From contig DATJUX010000040.1 in the NCBI GenBank assembly GCA_035502095.1, positions 62,001 to 126,000 of the forward strand: a DNA stretch of 64,000 bases, given 5' to 3'. The translations under genes and the position numbers were made by a program. The DNA comes from JAKANT01 sp035502095. GTDB taxonomy: Bacteria; Pseudomonadota; Gammaproteobacteria; Burkholderiales; Burkholderiaceae_F. The notes beneath the pieces were generated by a model. The model saw only the letters and a list, made by a program, of their open reading frames with translations, did no database searches and was not told the origin of the DNA. Below, piece after piece: positions 49,559 through 61,038 of this stretch; the first letter of the stretch is position 1, and each line of letters begins with the position of its first letter.

Positions 49559-51124
49559 TCATTCCCACTCGATCGTCGCAGGTGGTTTGCCGGAGATGTC
49601 GTAGACGACGCGGTTGATGCCGCGAACTTCGTTGATGATCCGGTTGGACACGCGCGCGAGCAGATCGTGCGGCAACGGTGCCCAATGGGCGGTCATGAAG
49701 TCCTGCGTCTGCACCGCACGCAGCGCGATCACCCATTCGTACGTCCGCCCGTCCCCCATCACACCGACGCTTCTTACCGGCAGAAACACCGCGAAGGCCT
49801 GGCTGGTCTTCTCGTACCACCCGGATGTCCGCAATTCGTCGATGAAGATCGCATCCGCGCGGCGCAGGAGGTCGGCGTGCTCGCGGCGGACCTCGCCGAG
49901 GATGCGCACGCCGAGGCCAGGACCTGGGAACGGATGCCGGTACACCATTTCGTGCGGCAGGCCGAGCGCGATGCCGAGTGCGCGGACTTCGTCCTTGAAC
50001 AGTTCGCGCAAGGGCTCGAGCAGCTTCAAATGCAGCGTCTCGGGCAGGCCGCCGACGTTGTGATGACTCTTGATCGTCGTGGCCTTCTTGGTGTTGGCGC
50101 CCGCGGACTCGATCACGTCCGGGTAGATCGTGCCCTGCGCAAGCCAGCGCGCGTTCGGCAGCAACGCAGCCTGTTCCTGGAACACGTGCACGAATTCACG
50201 GCCGATGATCTTGCGCTTGGCCTCGGGATCGGCAACGCCGGCAAGCCCGTTCATGAAGCGCGCGCTCGCGTCTACCGGGACCAGCTTCAGCCCCATGTGG
50301 CGCTGGAACGTGTCGACGACCTGTTGCGCCTCGTTCAGGCGCAACAGGCCGGTATCGACGAACACGCACGTGAGCTGGCGTCCGATCGCCTTGTGGATCA
50401 GGGCGGCGGCCACGGAAGAATCGACGCCGCCCGAAAGACCGAGGATCACCTCTTCCCTGCCGACCATCGCGCGGATGCGCGCCACCGCCTCGGTGACGTA
50501 GTCGGGCATGTTCCAGTCGCCGCGACAGCCGCAGATATCGCGCACGAAGCGCGTGAGGATGACGGCACCCTGCGCCGTGTGCGTCACTTCGAGGTGGAAC
50601 TGGACGCCGTAGAAGCGGCGTTTCTCGTCGGCCATGCCGGCGATCGGGCAGTTGTCGGTCGAGGCCATCAGCTTGAAGCCGGGCGGCATCTCGACCACCT
50701 TGTCGCCGTGGCTCATCCACACCTTGAGCATGCCGTGCCCGGCATCGTTGGCGAAGTCCTGGATGCCCTCGAGCAGGCGCGTGTGTCCGCGCGCGCGCGC
50801 TTCCGCATAGCCGAACTCGCGCGTGTGTCCGCCTTCGACGCGGCCGCCCATCTGCTGCGCCATGGTCTGCATTCCGTAGCAGATGCCCAGGACCGGAACG
50901 CCGAGCGAAAACACCACCGCGGGGGCGCGATCTGTCGACTCCTCGTAGGCCGACATGTGACTGCCGCCGAGGATCACGCCCTTTGGCGCGAAAGCGCGTA
51001 TGAAGTCCGCGCCGACGTCGTTGGGGTGGATCTCGCAATAGACACCGGCCTCGCGCACCCGGCGGGCGATCAACTGCGTCAGCTGCGAGCCGAAATCGAG
51101 GATGAGGATCTTTTCGTGCGTCAT
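49559..51124 (-). CDS. guaA: GMP synthase (glutamine-hydrolysing)
   Basis: Amidates XMP to GMP. The 521-residue protein has a glutamine amidotransferase domain with nucleophile Cys82 (LGICYGMQ) and the VQFHLEV His-Glu pair, then the ATP pyrophosphatase loop LGLSGGVDSSVAA and the dimerisation domain ending in KPPATIEWE. ATG at 51124 starts MTHEKILILDFGSQ. It follows guaB by 22 bases. Confidence 0.97.
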   Translation of the reverse strand: MTHEKILILDFGSQLTQLIARRVREAGVYCEIHPNDVGADFIRAFAPKGVILGGSHMSAYEESTDRAPAVVFSLGVPVLGICYGMQTMAQQMGGRVEGGHTREFGYAEARARGHTRLLEGIQDFANDAGHGMLKVWMSHGDKVVEMPPGFKLMASTDNCPIAGMADEKRRFYGVQFHLEVTHTAQGAVILTRFVRDICGCRGDWNMPDYVTEAVARIRAMVGREEVILGLSGGVDSSVAAALIHKAIGRQLTCVFVDTGLLRLNEAQQVVDTFQRHMGLKLVPVDASARFMNGLAGVADPEAKRKIIGREFVHVFQEQAALLPNARWLAQGTIYPDVIESAGANTKKATTIKSHHNVGGLPETLHLKLLEPLRELFKDEVRALGIALGLPHEMVYRHPFPGPGLGVRILGEVRREHADLLRRADAIFIDELRTSGWYEKTSQAFAVFLPVRSVGVMGDGRTYEWVIALRAVQTQDFMTAHWAPLPHDLLARVSNRIINEVRGINRVVYDISGKPPATIEWE

Positions 51125-51146
51125 GGCCGCGCGCCGTTGGCCGGGT

Positions 51147-52607
51147 TCATTCGACGCGGTAATTGGGCGTTTCCTTGGTGATCTGCACGTCGTGCACGTG
51201 CGACTCGCGCATGCCGGCGCTGGTGATCTCGACGAACTGCGCGCGCGTCCGCATCTCGCCCACCGTGCTGCAGCCGCAGTAGCCCATCGCCGCGCGCAAG
51301 CCACCGGCAAGCTGGTAGACGATCGAAAGGACCGAACCCTTGTAGGGCACGATGCCCTCGATGCCCTCGGGAACGAGCTTGTCGACGTTGGCGTCGTTGT
51401 CCTGGAAATACCGCTCGGCGGCGCCCTTCTGCATCGCGCCCAGGCTGCCCATGCCGCGATAACTCTTGTACGAGCGCCCTTGATACAGAATGATCTCGCC
51501 CGGCGCCTCTTCGGTGCCCGCGAACATGCCGCCCATCATGACCGTGTAGGCGCCGGCGGCGACCGCCTTGGCGACGTCGCCCGAATAGCGGATTCCGCCA
51601 TCGGCGATCAACGGTACGCCGGTGCCTTCGAGCGCTGCGGCGACGTTGGCGATGGCCGTGATCTGCGGCACGCCCACGCCGGCGACGATCCGCGTCGTGC
51701 AGATCGATCCGGGCCCGATTCCCACCTTGACGCCGTCGGCGCCATGCTCGACCAGGGCCCGCGCGGCTTCCGCGGTCGCTATGTTGCCGCCTGCCACGTC
51801 GACGCGGGGAAAGTTGCGCTTGACCCAGCGCACCCGGTCGAGAACTCCCTTCGAGTGGCCGTGTGCCGTGTCGACGACCAGCAGGTCGACCCCGGCCTTG
51901 GCGAGCAGTTCGCAACGCTCTTCGTTGCCCTCGCCGACGCCGACCGCGGCACCCACCCGCAGCTTGCCCTGCTCGTCCTTGGCGGCGTTCGGATGCTCGA
52001 CCGCCTTGGTGATGTCCTTGACCGTGATCAGGCCGCGCAACTCGAATTCGCCGTTCACCACCAGAACCCGCTCGAGCCGGTGCTTGTGCATGAGCGCCTT
52101 GGCTTCGTCCAGGCTCGCGCCCTCGCGCACCGTGACGAGGCGCTCGCGGGGCGTCATGACTTCCGATACCCTGGCGTCGAGGCGGGTCTCGAAGCGCAGG
52201 TCGCGATTGGTGACGATGCCGACGACACGCCTGCCCTCGAGCACCGGCATGCCCGAAAACTTGTGCTGGCGGGTGAGCTCGATCACGTCGCGCACCTTCA
52301 TGTCCGGCGCGATCGTGATCGGGTCGCGCACTACGCCGGCCTCGTGGCGCTTGACGCGGGCGACCTCGGCCGCCTGCTGCTGCGGGCTCAGGTTCTTGTG
52401 GATGATGCCGATGCCGCCCTCCTGCGCCAGCGCAATCGCCAGGCGCGCCTCCGTCACCGTGTCCATGGCAGCGGACACGAGTGGCAGGTTCAGTTCGATG
52501 TTGCGGGAGAGGCGAGTGGCGAGCTGGGTATCGCGGGGAAGTACCGCCGAATAGGCCGGCAGGAGGAGCACGTCATCGAAGGTCAGTGCCTTCTGGGTCA
52601 ACTGCAT
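51147..52607 (-). CDS. guaB: IMP dehydrogenase
   Basis: Oxidises IMP to XMP, the committed step to GMP. 486 residues: LTFDDVLLLPAYS at the start, two CBS domains (about 95-205), and the active-site loop GIGPGSICTT with the catalytic Cys. The dimer-flap motif SYRGMGSLGAM is present. ATG at 52607 with AGGA upstream was preferred to ATG at 52619, which lacks a ribosome site. Confidence 0.97.
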   Translation of the reverse strand: MQLTQKALTFDDVLLLPAYSAVLPRDTQLATRLSRNIELNLPLVSAAMDTVTEARLAIALAQEGGIGIIHKNLSPQQQAAEVARVKRHEAGVVRDPITIAPDMKVRDVIELTRQHKFSGMPVLEGRRVVGIVTNRDLRFETRLDARVSEVMTPRERLVTVREGASLDEAKALMHKHRLERVLVVNGEFELRGLITVKDITKAVEHPNAAKDEQGKLRVGAAVGVGEGNEERCELLAKAGVDLLVVDTAHGHSKGVLDRVRWVKRNFPRVDVAGGNIATAEAARALVEHGADGVKVGIGPGSICTTRIVAGVGVPQITAIANVAAALEGTGVPLIADGGIRYSGDVAKAVAAGAYTVMMGGMFAGTEEAPGEIILYQGRSYKSYRGMGSLGAMQKGAAERYFQDNDANVDKLVPEGIEGIVPYKGSVLSIVYQLAGGLRAAMGYCGCSTVGEMRTRAQFVEITSAGMRESHVHDVQITKETPNYRVE

Positions 52608-52632
52608 GGGAATCCTCATGACGCAAACTCGA

Positions 52633-52638
52633 AGTATA
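52633..52638 (-). promoter_or_regulatory. Likely guaB -10 element
   Basis: On the minus strand TATACT lies 25 bases before the guaB ATG, giving a leader of about 20 bases. The -35 region is not consensus. No purine-regulator box or riboswitch fold is evident. Confidence 0.4.
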
Positions 52639-52782
52639 CGGAACAAGAACCGCATTTCCGGCCTTTCTGGACCCGCGCCGGGCGCGACCATCCGGTCGGC
52701 GGAGCGGTTCTGCGCAAGCGCACGCTATTGCGATGCGGCCGTGCGCCGGCCGAGAATGCGCGCGAGGTAGGGAGGCCTTTGC

Positions 52783-53307
52783 ATGATCTGGAACATTCGT
52801 CGTATATCGCTTGCCGTCGTCGCCGGGCTGCTCATGGGTGCCTATGCCCTGCCTGCGGTCGCCCAGTGGGCCTGGCGGGACGAGGCCGGCCGCACCGTGT
52901 ATTCGGATCAACCGCCCCCGGCCAATATCAAGGGCGATCAGATCCTGCGTCAGCCGAATGCCCAAACGTTCGGCAATGCCGGCAACGCCAATCCAGCGGC
53001 CGATGGCAAGGGCGACGGCAAGGATGCGGGCAAGTCGGCCCCGAAGACCCTCGCAGAACGCGAGATGGAGTTCCGCAAGCGCATGCAGGAGAACGCCGAC
53101 GCCGAGAAGAAGGCGGCGGAGGACCAGGCGCGCAACGACGCGCGGGCGGCGGAATGCGAGCGCATGCGCGGCTACATGAAGGCGCTCGAAGAGGGACAGC
53201 GCATCGCGCGCACGGATGCCCAGGGGAATCGCGAGATTCTCGACGACGAGCAGCGCAGCACCGAGATCCAGCGCCTTCGCGACACGATGAGCCGCGGCTG
53301 CAGCTGA
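52783..53307 (+). CDS. DUF4124 domain periplasmic protein
   Basis: Protein of 174 residues. A signal peptide ends at AVA (about residue 27), then WAWRDEAGRTVYSDQPPP is the DUF4124 motif. Gly/Asn/Asp-rich linker residues 60-85 precede a charged, probably coiled-coil helix rich in Glu, Lys and Arg, with two Cys near the end. The domain is common in beta- and gammaproteobacteria and its role is unknown. Divergent from guaB; the 175-base gap serves both. Confidence 0.85.
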   Translation: MIWNIRRISLAVVAGLLMGAYALPAVAQWAWRDEAGRTVYSDQPPPANIKGDQILRQPNAQTFGNAGNANPAADGKGDGKDAGKSAPKTLAEREMEFRKRMQENADAEKKAAEDQARNDARAAECERMRGYMKALEEGQRIARTDAQGNREILDDEQRSTEIQRLRDTMSRGCS

Positions 53308-53330
53308 CGCGCCGTTCGGATCAGCGCGTC
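53306..53330. terminator. Hairpin between convergent DUF4124 and rnfH genes
   Basis: GACGCGC (53306-53312) and GCGCGTC (53324-53330) are exact inverted repeats with an 11-base loop. They span the ends of both convergent genes. No T-run follows on either strand. Confidence 0.35.
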
Positions 53331-53614
53331 GCGCCGCCCTTGCGGCGGCGCAGTTCGGCGCGATGCCGGCGCGCCTCCTTCGGATCCAGCAGAAGCGGCC
53401 GGTAAATCTCGACTCTGTCGCCGTCGCGGGCCGGTGTGTCCAATGACCGGGGCCGGCTGTAGACACCGAGCGCGAGCTCGGCAAGGTCCAGCTCGGGGTG
53501 AGCCGGAAGCACGCCCGACTTCACGATCGCGTCGCCCAGCGTCGCGCCGTCGCCGAGTTCGATTTCGCAGGTCCACGCTCCCGACGGCGCGCAATAGACA
53601 ACGCTCACACGCAT
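53321..53614 (-). CDS. RnfH/RatB family protein (UPF0125)
   Basis: Ubiquitin-like-fold protein of 97 residues. RVSVVYCAPSG at the start and LDTPARDGDRVEIYRPLLLDPKEARRHRAE near the end are the family pattern. ATG at 53614 has an AGG-rich stretch upstream; ATG at 53626 is an alternative. The family normally follows ratA beside smpB; no ratA is present here, and the gene faces smpB directly across about 85 bases. Function is uncertain. Confidence 0.88.
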   Translation of the reverse strand: MRVSVVYCAPSGAWTCEIELGDGATLGDAIVKSGVLPAHPELDLAELALGVYSRPRSLDTPARDGDRVEIYRPLLLDPKEARRHRAELRRRKGGATR

Positions 53615-53698
53615 CGCCTGCCTCATGGCGACGGCAGGTGCGCAGCGATTGATACCATCGCGCTGCTCCCGCGCCGGCGGCACTGTCCCGCGAATCGC

Positions 53699-54148
53699 AT
53701 GTCGATCACCCAGAATAAAAAGGCCTTCCACGACTATACGATCGAGGAGCGCTTCGAGGCGGGCCTGGTGCTGCAGGGCTGGGAGGTCAAGTCGATCCGC
53801 GCGGGCCAGGTCCATCTGCGCGAGGCCTACGTGATCGTGCGCGACGGCGAGCTATGGCTGTTGAACGCGCACGTCACGCCGCTGAAGACGGTCTCGACCC
53901 ATGTCACGCCGGAGCCGGCGCGCACGCGCAAGCTGCTGCTGCGCGCCGAGGAGATCCGCAAGCTGATCGGCAAGGTCGAGCGCTCCGGCTACGCGCTGGT
54001 GCCGCTCGACCTGCATTTCAGCGAGGGCCGCGTCAAGCTCGCGTTCGGCCTGGCCAAAGGCAAACGGCAATACGAAAAGAGATCCGCAGAAGCCGACAAG
54101 GAATGGAAGCGCGAACAGGGCAGGCTGCTGAAGCAACGCACCCGGTAA
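53699..54148 (+). CDS. smpB: SsrA-binding protein SmpB
   Basis: tmRNA partner in ribosome rescue, 149 residues. KKAFHDYTIEERFEAGLVLQGWEVKSIR is the conserved N-terminus; GKRQYEKRSAEADKEWKREQ is the basic C-terminal tail that enters the mRNA channel, with the usual length. The tmRNA gene itself is not in the window. ATG at 53699. Confidence 0.96.
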   Translation: MSITQNKKAFHDYTIEERFEAGLVLQGWEVKSIRAGQVHLREAYVIVRDGELWLLNAHVTPLKTVSTHVTPEPARTRKLLLRAEEIRKLIGKVERSGYALVPLDLHFSEGRVKLAFGLAKGKRQYEKRSAEADKEWKREQGRLLKQRTR

Positions 54149-54161
54149 GCACCTGCTCCCG

Positions 54162-55091
54162 TTACTTGCCCGCCCCCTGACTCTTCACCACCGTCATCGC
54201 CGTCGCGATCAACGATCCGACATCCGCGAGATTGGCCGGAACGATCAGGGTGTTGTTGGTCTTGGCGATCCCCGCGAACGCCTCGACGTACTTCTCGGCC
54301 ACCTTCAGGTTGACCGCTTCCATGCCACCCGGCTGCTGGATCGAAGCCGCGACCTTGCGGATTGCCTCCGCCGTCGCCTCCGCGATCGCCAGCACCGCCG
54401 CCGCCTGGCCCTGCGCGTTGTTGATCGCCGCCTGCTTGTCGCCTTCGGACTTGGCGATCGCGGCTTCTTTCTGCCCGGTCGCGATGTTGATCTGCTCCTG
54501 CTTGCGGCCTTCCGAGGAGGCGATCAGCGCCCTCTTCTCCCGCTCGGCGGTGATCTGCGCCTGCATCGAGCGCAGGATTTCGGCCGGCGGCGTCAGATCC
54601 TTGATTTCGTAGCGCAGCACCTTGACGCCCCAGTTCATCGCCGCCTCGTCGATCGCCGACACGACGCTGTGGTTGATGAACTCGCGCTCCTCGAACGTCT
54701 TGTCGAGTTCGAGCTTGCCGATCACCGAGCGCAACGTGGTCTGGGCGAGCTGCGTGACGGCGACGATGTAGTTGCTGGCGCCGTACGACGCCCGCTGGGG
54801 GTCGGTGACCTGGAAGAACAGCACGCCGTCGACGGCGAGTTGCGTGTTGTCGCGCGTGATGCAGACCTGGCTCGGCGTGTCGAGCGGGATCTCCTTCAGG
54901 CTGTGCTTGTAGGCGATCCGGTCGACGAACGGGATCACGATCTTCAGCCCGGGCGTCAGAGTCGCGTGATACCGGCCAAGGCGCTCGACCACCCAGGCGT
55001 GCTGCTGCGGCACGATCGTCACCGACTTCATGACGAAGACGACCACCAAGATCAACAGGACGAGCAGTACGACGACCGGACCTTGCAGCAT
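54162..55091 (-). CDS. SPFH/stomatin-like membrane protein (QmcA type)
   Basis: Protein of 309 residues: an N-terminal membrane helix (residues 5-26), then an SPFH domain (TIVPQQHAWVVERLGRYHATL, TRDNTQLAVDGVLFFQV) and a long Ala/Glu-rich coiled coil (about 180-260) for ring assembly. It is downstream of an NfeD gene, the standard pair. These complexes organise membrane domains and affect protease FtsH. Convergent to smpB, with only 13 bases between. Confidence 0.93.
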   Translation of the reverse strand: MLQGPVVVLLVLLILVVVFVMKSVTIVPQQHAWVVERLGRYHATLTPGLKIVIPFVDRIAYKHSLKEIPLDTPSQVCITRDNTQLAVDGVLFFQVTDPQRASYGASNYIVAVTQLAQTTLRSVIGKLELDKTFEEREFINHSVVSAIDEAAMNWGVKVLRYEIKDLTPPAEILRSMQAQITAEREKRALIASSEGRKQEQINIATGQKEAAIAKSEGDKQAAINNAQGQAAAVLAIAEATAEAIRKVAASIQQPGGMEAVNLKVAEKYVEAFAGIAKTNNTLIVPANLADVGSLIATAMTVVKSQGAGK

Positions 55092-55120
55092 CGTCTCTTC
55101 CTTCCGGGGTTCGGCCGCCG

Positions 55121-55546
55121 TCACGGACGGCGGCGCGCGACGATCAAACGGTTGGCGTGGATCGACTGGATTACGAACTCGCCGGGTTTTGCATGTTCGC
55201 CGGGCGCAAGTTCGACGTCCCACTGCGCCCCGCGATAGTTGGCGCGTGCGGTGCGCGAGCCCGTCCAGGCATCCACCATGACGGTCTGCCCGACATCCAT
55301 GTTCTGGAGCAGATCCGGTTGTTCGCTCTGCTGGCGGCCGCCGCGCAGTCGGCGCAGCAGCAACGCGCCGGAGAATCCCAGGATCGCGGCCACCAGCAGC
55401 TGCAAGGTGAGCGAGGCACCGGCAAGGCTTGCGACGCCTGCACCGGCAAGCGCGACGGCGATCATCAACAGGTAGAACGTGCCGCTGAGCAGTTCGGCCA
55501 CGAGCAAGACGAACGCAAGCACGAACCACCAGACCCAGTCGCCCAC
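55121..55546 (-). CDS. NfeD-like membrane protein
   Basis: Protein of 141 residues with an N-terminal block of three hydrophobic helices (about 3-70) and a C-terminal OB-fold (from about residue 83, VGQTVMVDAWTGSRTARANYRG...). It lacks the ClpP-like protease domain of long NfeD proteins. The SPFH gene starts 29 bases downstream, so the two are co-transcribed. Confidence 0.92.
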   Translation of the reverse strand: MGDWVWWFVLAFVLLVAELLSGTFYLLMIAVALAGAGVASLAGASLTLQLLVAAILGFSGALLLRRLRGGRQQSEQPDLLQNMDVGQTVMVDAWTGSRTARANYRGAQWDVELAPGEHAKPGEFVIQSIHANRLIVARRRP

Positions 55547-55568
55547 TACCCCTCCCGATCGGTCCGAT

Positions 55569-57944
<2,376 letters not shown>

Positions 57945-57999
57945 GAACACTCCCCGGCGTTGCGCCGCTATCCAGGCTTCTTGCCGCCGTGCTGCTTGT

Positions 58000-58021
58000 G
58001 TAAAAATCGCGCGCATTCTAC
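58000..58021. promoter_or_regulatory. Imperfect palindrome between ppsA and ppsR
   Basis: From GTAAAAAT (58000-58007) to ATTCTAC (58015-58021) around a CG core, 16 of 22 positions are symmetric. It contains a TAGAAT on the minus strand that could be the ppsA -10. A shared operator or overlapping divergent promoters is possible. Confidence 0.3.
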
Positions 58022-58042
58022 CGGCTCACTTCGTGCCACCGC

Positions 58043-58882
58043 ATGCCCGAACGCACGCCCACACCCTTCGAGCGCACCGTGTTCTATGTGTCGGACGGCA
58101 CGGGCATCACGTCCGAGACGATGGGACACTCGGTAATGACGCAGTTCAGTGCGTTGCACATGCGCAAGGAGACGATTCCGTTCATCGACTCGCCCGACAA
58201 GGCGCGCGAGGCGGTCGCGCGCATCAACGAGGCTGGCCGGCGGGATGGCAAGCGACCGATCGTCTTTTCCACGCTGGTCAACCCGGCCGTCAACGCGCAG
58301 CTCAAGCATGCCGATGCCCTGATCCTCGACCTGTTCGAGTCGTTCGTCGTGCCGCTCGAGCAGGAACTCGGCATGCGGTCGAGCCATTCGATCGGGCGTT
58401 CGCACACCATCGCCGACTCGGAGAACTATCAGCGCCGCATCGAGGCGATCAATTTCGCCCTGGCGCACGACGACGGACAGTCCGCCAAGGGCCTGGCGGC
58501 CGCCGACGTCATCCTGGTGGGTGTCTCGCGCAGCGGCAAGACGCCGACGAGCATCTACCTCGCCATGCAATACGGCATCAAGGCCGCGAACTACCCGCTG
58601 ATACCGGAGGACTTCGAGCGCAACGAGCTGCCGTCGGCGTTGCCGCAGCATCGGGCGAAGCTCTTCGGCCTTTCCATCGCGCCCGAGCGGCTGGCGGAAG
58701 TTCGCCACGAGCGACGGCCGAACAGCCGCTACGCGGCACTCGACAACTGCTGGCACGAGGTCACGGCCGCCGAGCAGCTGATGCGGCGCGAGGGCATCCG
58801 CTGGCTCTCCTCGACCACCAAGTCGATCGAGGAGATCGCCGCGACGATCCTGCAGGAAGTCGGACTCGGGCGCAGCCCGTAG
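58043..58882 (+). CDS. ppsR: PEP synthase regulatory protein (kinase/pyrophosphorylase)
   Basis: DUF299 bifunctional enzyme of 279 residues that inactivates PpsA by ADP-dependent phosphorylation of a Thr and reactivates it by phosphate-dependent removal. The P-loop is GVSRSGKT at 160-167; VFYVSDGTGITSETMGHSV is split over the conserved N-terminus. Divergent ppsA/ppsR is a standard arrangement. It is convergent with cfa. Confidence 0.95.
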   Translation: MPERTPTPFERTVFYVSDGTGITSETMGHSVMTQFSALHMRKETIPFIDSPDKAREAVARINEAGRRDGKRPIVFSTLVNPAVNAQLKHADALILDLFESFVVPLEQELGMRSSHSIGRSHTIADSENYQRRIEAINFALAHDDGQSAKGLAAADVILVGVSRSGKTPTSIYLAMQYGIKAANYPLIPEDFERNELPSALPQHRAKLFGLSIAPERLAEVRHERRPNSRYAALDNCWHEVTAAEQLMRREGIRWLSSTTKSIEEIAATILQEVGLGRSP

Positions 58883-58889
58883 CGACGGC

Positions 58890-60155
58890 TCAGCGCTCGT
58901 AGATCCAGTCGCGCGTCAACGGCAGGCCGGTCGGGCCCGGACGCGTCTGCTTGCTGGCCAGCACCTGGTAGATGTTGAGCCAGTGTTGCGCGAAGCCGTG
59001 ACTGCAGCCCGCGAGATATGCGCGCCAGATGCGCAGGGTCTTGTCCGAGGCGGCGTCGCGCAGCTCGGGCAGCTTCGCTTCCAGGCGCGTCGCCCAGTGC
59101 GCGAGCGTGCGGGCGTAGTGCGGACGCAGGCTTTCGACATCGAACACCTCGAAGGCCTGCCCCGCCATCTCGCGCACGACGAGATACAGGTGCGGCAGTT
59201 CGCCCTGGGGAAAGACGTACTTGTCAATGAACTCGCTGATCCCCGAGCCGACCGGACGATTGTCGATGTCGATCGACGTGATGCCGTGGTTGAGGAACAG
59301 GCCGCGCTCGCGCAGGAGATCGCGCACGATGCCGAAGTACGTTGGCAGGTTACGCAGGCCGACGTGCTCGAACATGCCGATGCTCGACACCTTGTCGAAA
59401 CTTTCCGCGCCAAAACGCGACAGCGCGTCGCGATAGTCGAGCAGCAGCACCTCGGCCCGATCGGACAGGCCGCTTTGCGCGATGCGCTCGTTGGCAAGCT
59501 TCCACTGGTTCTCGGACAGGGTGATGCCGACCGCGCGCACACCGTAGTTGCGCGCGGCGTGCATCGCCATCCCGCCCCAGCCGCAACCGATGTCGAGCAG
59601 GCGCTCGCCGGGTGTCAGCCGCAGCTTGCGGCAGACGTGATCGAGCTTGGCGACCTGGGCTTCGTCCAGCGACTCGTTGCCGGTGCGGAAATAGGCGCAC
59701 GAGTAGACCATGCGTTCGTCGAGCCACGCGCGATAGAACTCGTTGCCGACGTTGTAGTGATAGGACACGGCTTCCTTGTCGTGCCGCTGCGAGTGGCGGC
59801 CGAGGGCCGCGGCGACGCGGGCACTGACCGGTGCGCCACCGGACTCGGCGAGCTTCTCCGCAATCGCGACCGCGCGCAGCATCGGTCCCTCGACATCGAG
59901 ACGACCGTCGACGAATCCCTCCGCGAGGTCCGAGATCGTCGGGTGCGCCAGCGTCGCGAGCATGCCGTCATCGCGAATCCGCAGCACCACCTCGGCATCC
60001 TTGCCGAAGTGAATACGCTCGCCGCTCGGCAGCACCAGGTCCAGTCCCGGCAGGCCGCCCTGCCGGGACGACTCGGCGAGGCGCTGCAGCCCGCTCTCCA
60101 CCGCCTGCGCCGCGACGCGACGCGCGCTCTTGCCGAACCAACTGTCTCGCCACAT
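58890..60155 (-). CDS. cfa: Cyclopropane-fatty-acyl-phospholipid synthase
   Basis: SAM-dependent methyltransferase of 421 residues that adds methylene across unsaturated acyl chains of phospholipids. After an N-terminal helical domain (about 1-120), SYHYNVGNEFYRAWLDERMVYSCAYF begins the catalytic domain, with the SAM site LDIGCGWGGMAMH and SSIGMFEHVG. The C-terminal IWRAYLAGCSHGFAQHWLNIYQ is typical. ATG at 60155; the frame is open upstream but that is antisense of trmH. Confidence 0.94.
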   Translation of the reverse strand: MWRDSWFGKSARRVAAQAVESGLQRLAESSRQGGLPGLDLVLPSGERIHFGKDAEVVLRIRDDGMLATLAHPTISDLAEGFVDGRLDVEGPMLRAVAIAEKLAESGGAPVSARVAAALGRHSQRHDKEAVSYHYNVGNEFYRAWLDERMVYSCAYFRTGNESLDEAQVAKLDHVCRKLRLTPGERLLDIGCGWGGMAMHAARNYGVRAVGITLSENQWKLANERIAQSGLSDRAEVLLLDYRDALSRFGAESFDKVSSIGMFEHVGLRNLPTYFGIVRDLLRERGLFLNHGITSIDIDNRPVGSGISEFIDKYVFPQGELPHLYLVVREMAGQAFEVFDVESLRPHYARTLAHWATRLEAKLPELRDAASDKTLRIWRAYLAGCSHGFAQHWLNIYQVLASKQTRPGPTGLPLTRDWIYER

Positions 60156-60231
60156 TTCCCCCGTCCCTTTCTTTTGTTTCGACGCCGCATTTTTTCCGGC
60201 CGGCGCTGGCAATGCAACCCCACTCGCGCAA

Positions 60232-61038
60232 TCACGCAGGCGGATGGCGGCTTGCGCGCAACGCCTCGACCTGGCGCCTGCGTTCGAAGAGACAGATCGC
60301 CGTCGCGGCACCAACGTTGAGCGATTCGACGCCGCCGGCGAGCGGAATCGTGACGTACCCGTCGCACGCCGCCGCGGCCGCCGGAGAGAGCCCGGCGCCC
60401 TCGGCTCCCACCATGAAACCGAGCGCCGTGCCGGCGATTGGGGCGTCCCACAGCGGCGTGCCGGCATGCGCCGTGGCGCCGATCCAGGGCATCGGCAGAA
60501 CCGATCGCAACGCCGCCGCCTCGATATCCTCGTGCAAATGCAGGTGAAAGTGCGCGCCCTGGCCTCCGCGCAACACCTTGGGCGACCAGAGCCCGACCGT
60601 ACCGGGTGCCGCCAACACGCTGCGTACGCCGGCCGCAGCCGCAATCCGCAGCAGCGCACCCGCATTGCCCGGGTCCTGAATGCCGTCCAGGAAGAGCGCA
60701 TCGCCCGGGACGATTGGCTGCGGCGCCGGCAAGCGGAACACGAGCAGCAGGCCGCTGCCGCGCTCGACCGGGGAGAGGCGATCGAACAGGCCCGGTGCGA
60801 GTTCGAACCCTTCGGTGCCTCCGGCCCGAAACGTCTCCGTCCAAGCGTGCACGTCGGCCCGATCGCCGCCCCTGCGCAGCAGGAACGCTTCGACCGCAAC
60901 ACCCGCGCGATGCATCGCCTCGGCGAGATGCGGACCTTCGGCCAGTGTTCTGTGTTGCGCACGAACCGCGCGCGGTGTCTCTGCAAGCCGGACCCAGCGC
61001 TTGAAAGCGGGGTTGTCGGCCGAGGTGATCAACTTCAT
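60232..61038 (-). CDS. TrmH/SpoU family RNA 2'-O-methyltransferase
   Basis: SPOUT methyltransferase of 268 residues. Motif 1 DGIQDPGNAGALLRIAAA, motif 2 MVGAEGAGLS and motif 3 IPLAGGVESLNVGAATAICLFE (the knotted SAM site) are all present, after an N-terminal substrate-binding domain. The RNA target, rRNA or tRNA, cannot be told. Its ATG overlaps the rnhB stop (four bases), so it belongs to the lpx operon. Confidence 0.93.
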   Translation of the reverse strand: MKLITSADNPAFKRWVRLAETPRAVRAQHRTLAEGPHLAEAMHRAGVAVEAFLLRRGGDRADVHAWTETFRAGGTEGFELAPGLFDRLSPVERGSGLLLVFRLPAPQPIVPGDALFLDGIQDPGNAGALLRIAAAAGVRSVLAAPGTVGLWSPKVLRGGQGAHFHLHLHEDIEAAALRSVLPMPWIGATAHAGTPLWDAPIAGTALGFMVGAEGAGLSPAAAAACDGYVTIPLAGGVESLNVGAATAICLFERRRQVEALRASRHPPA

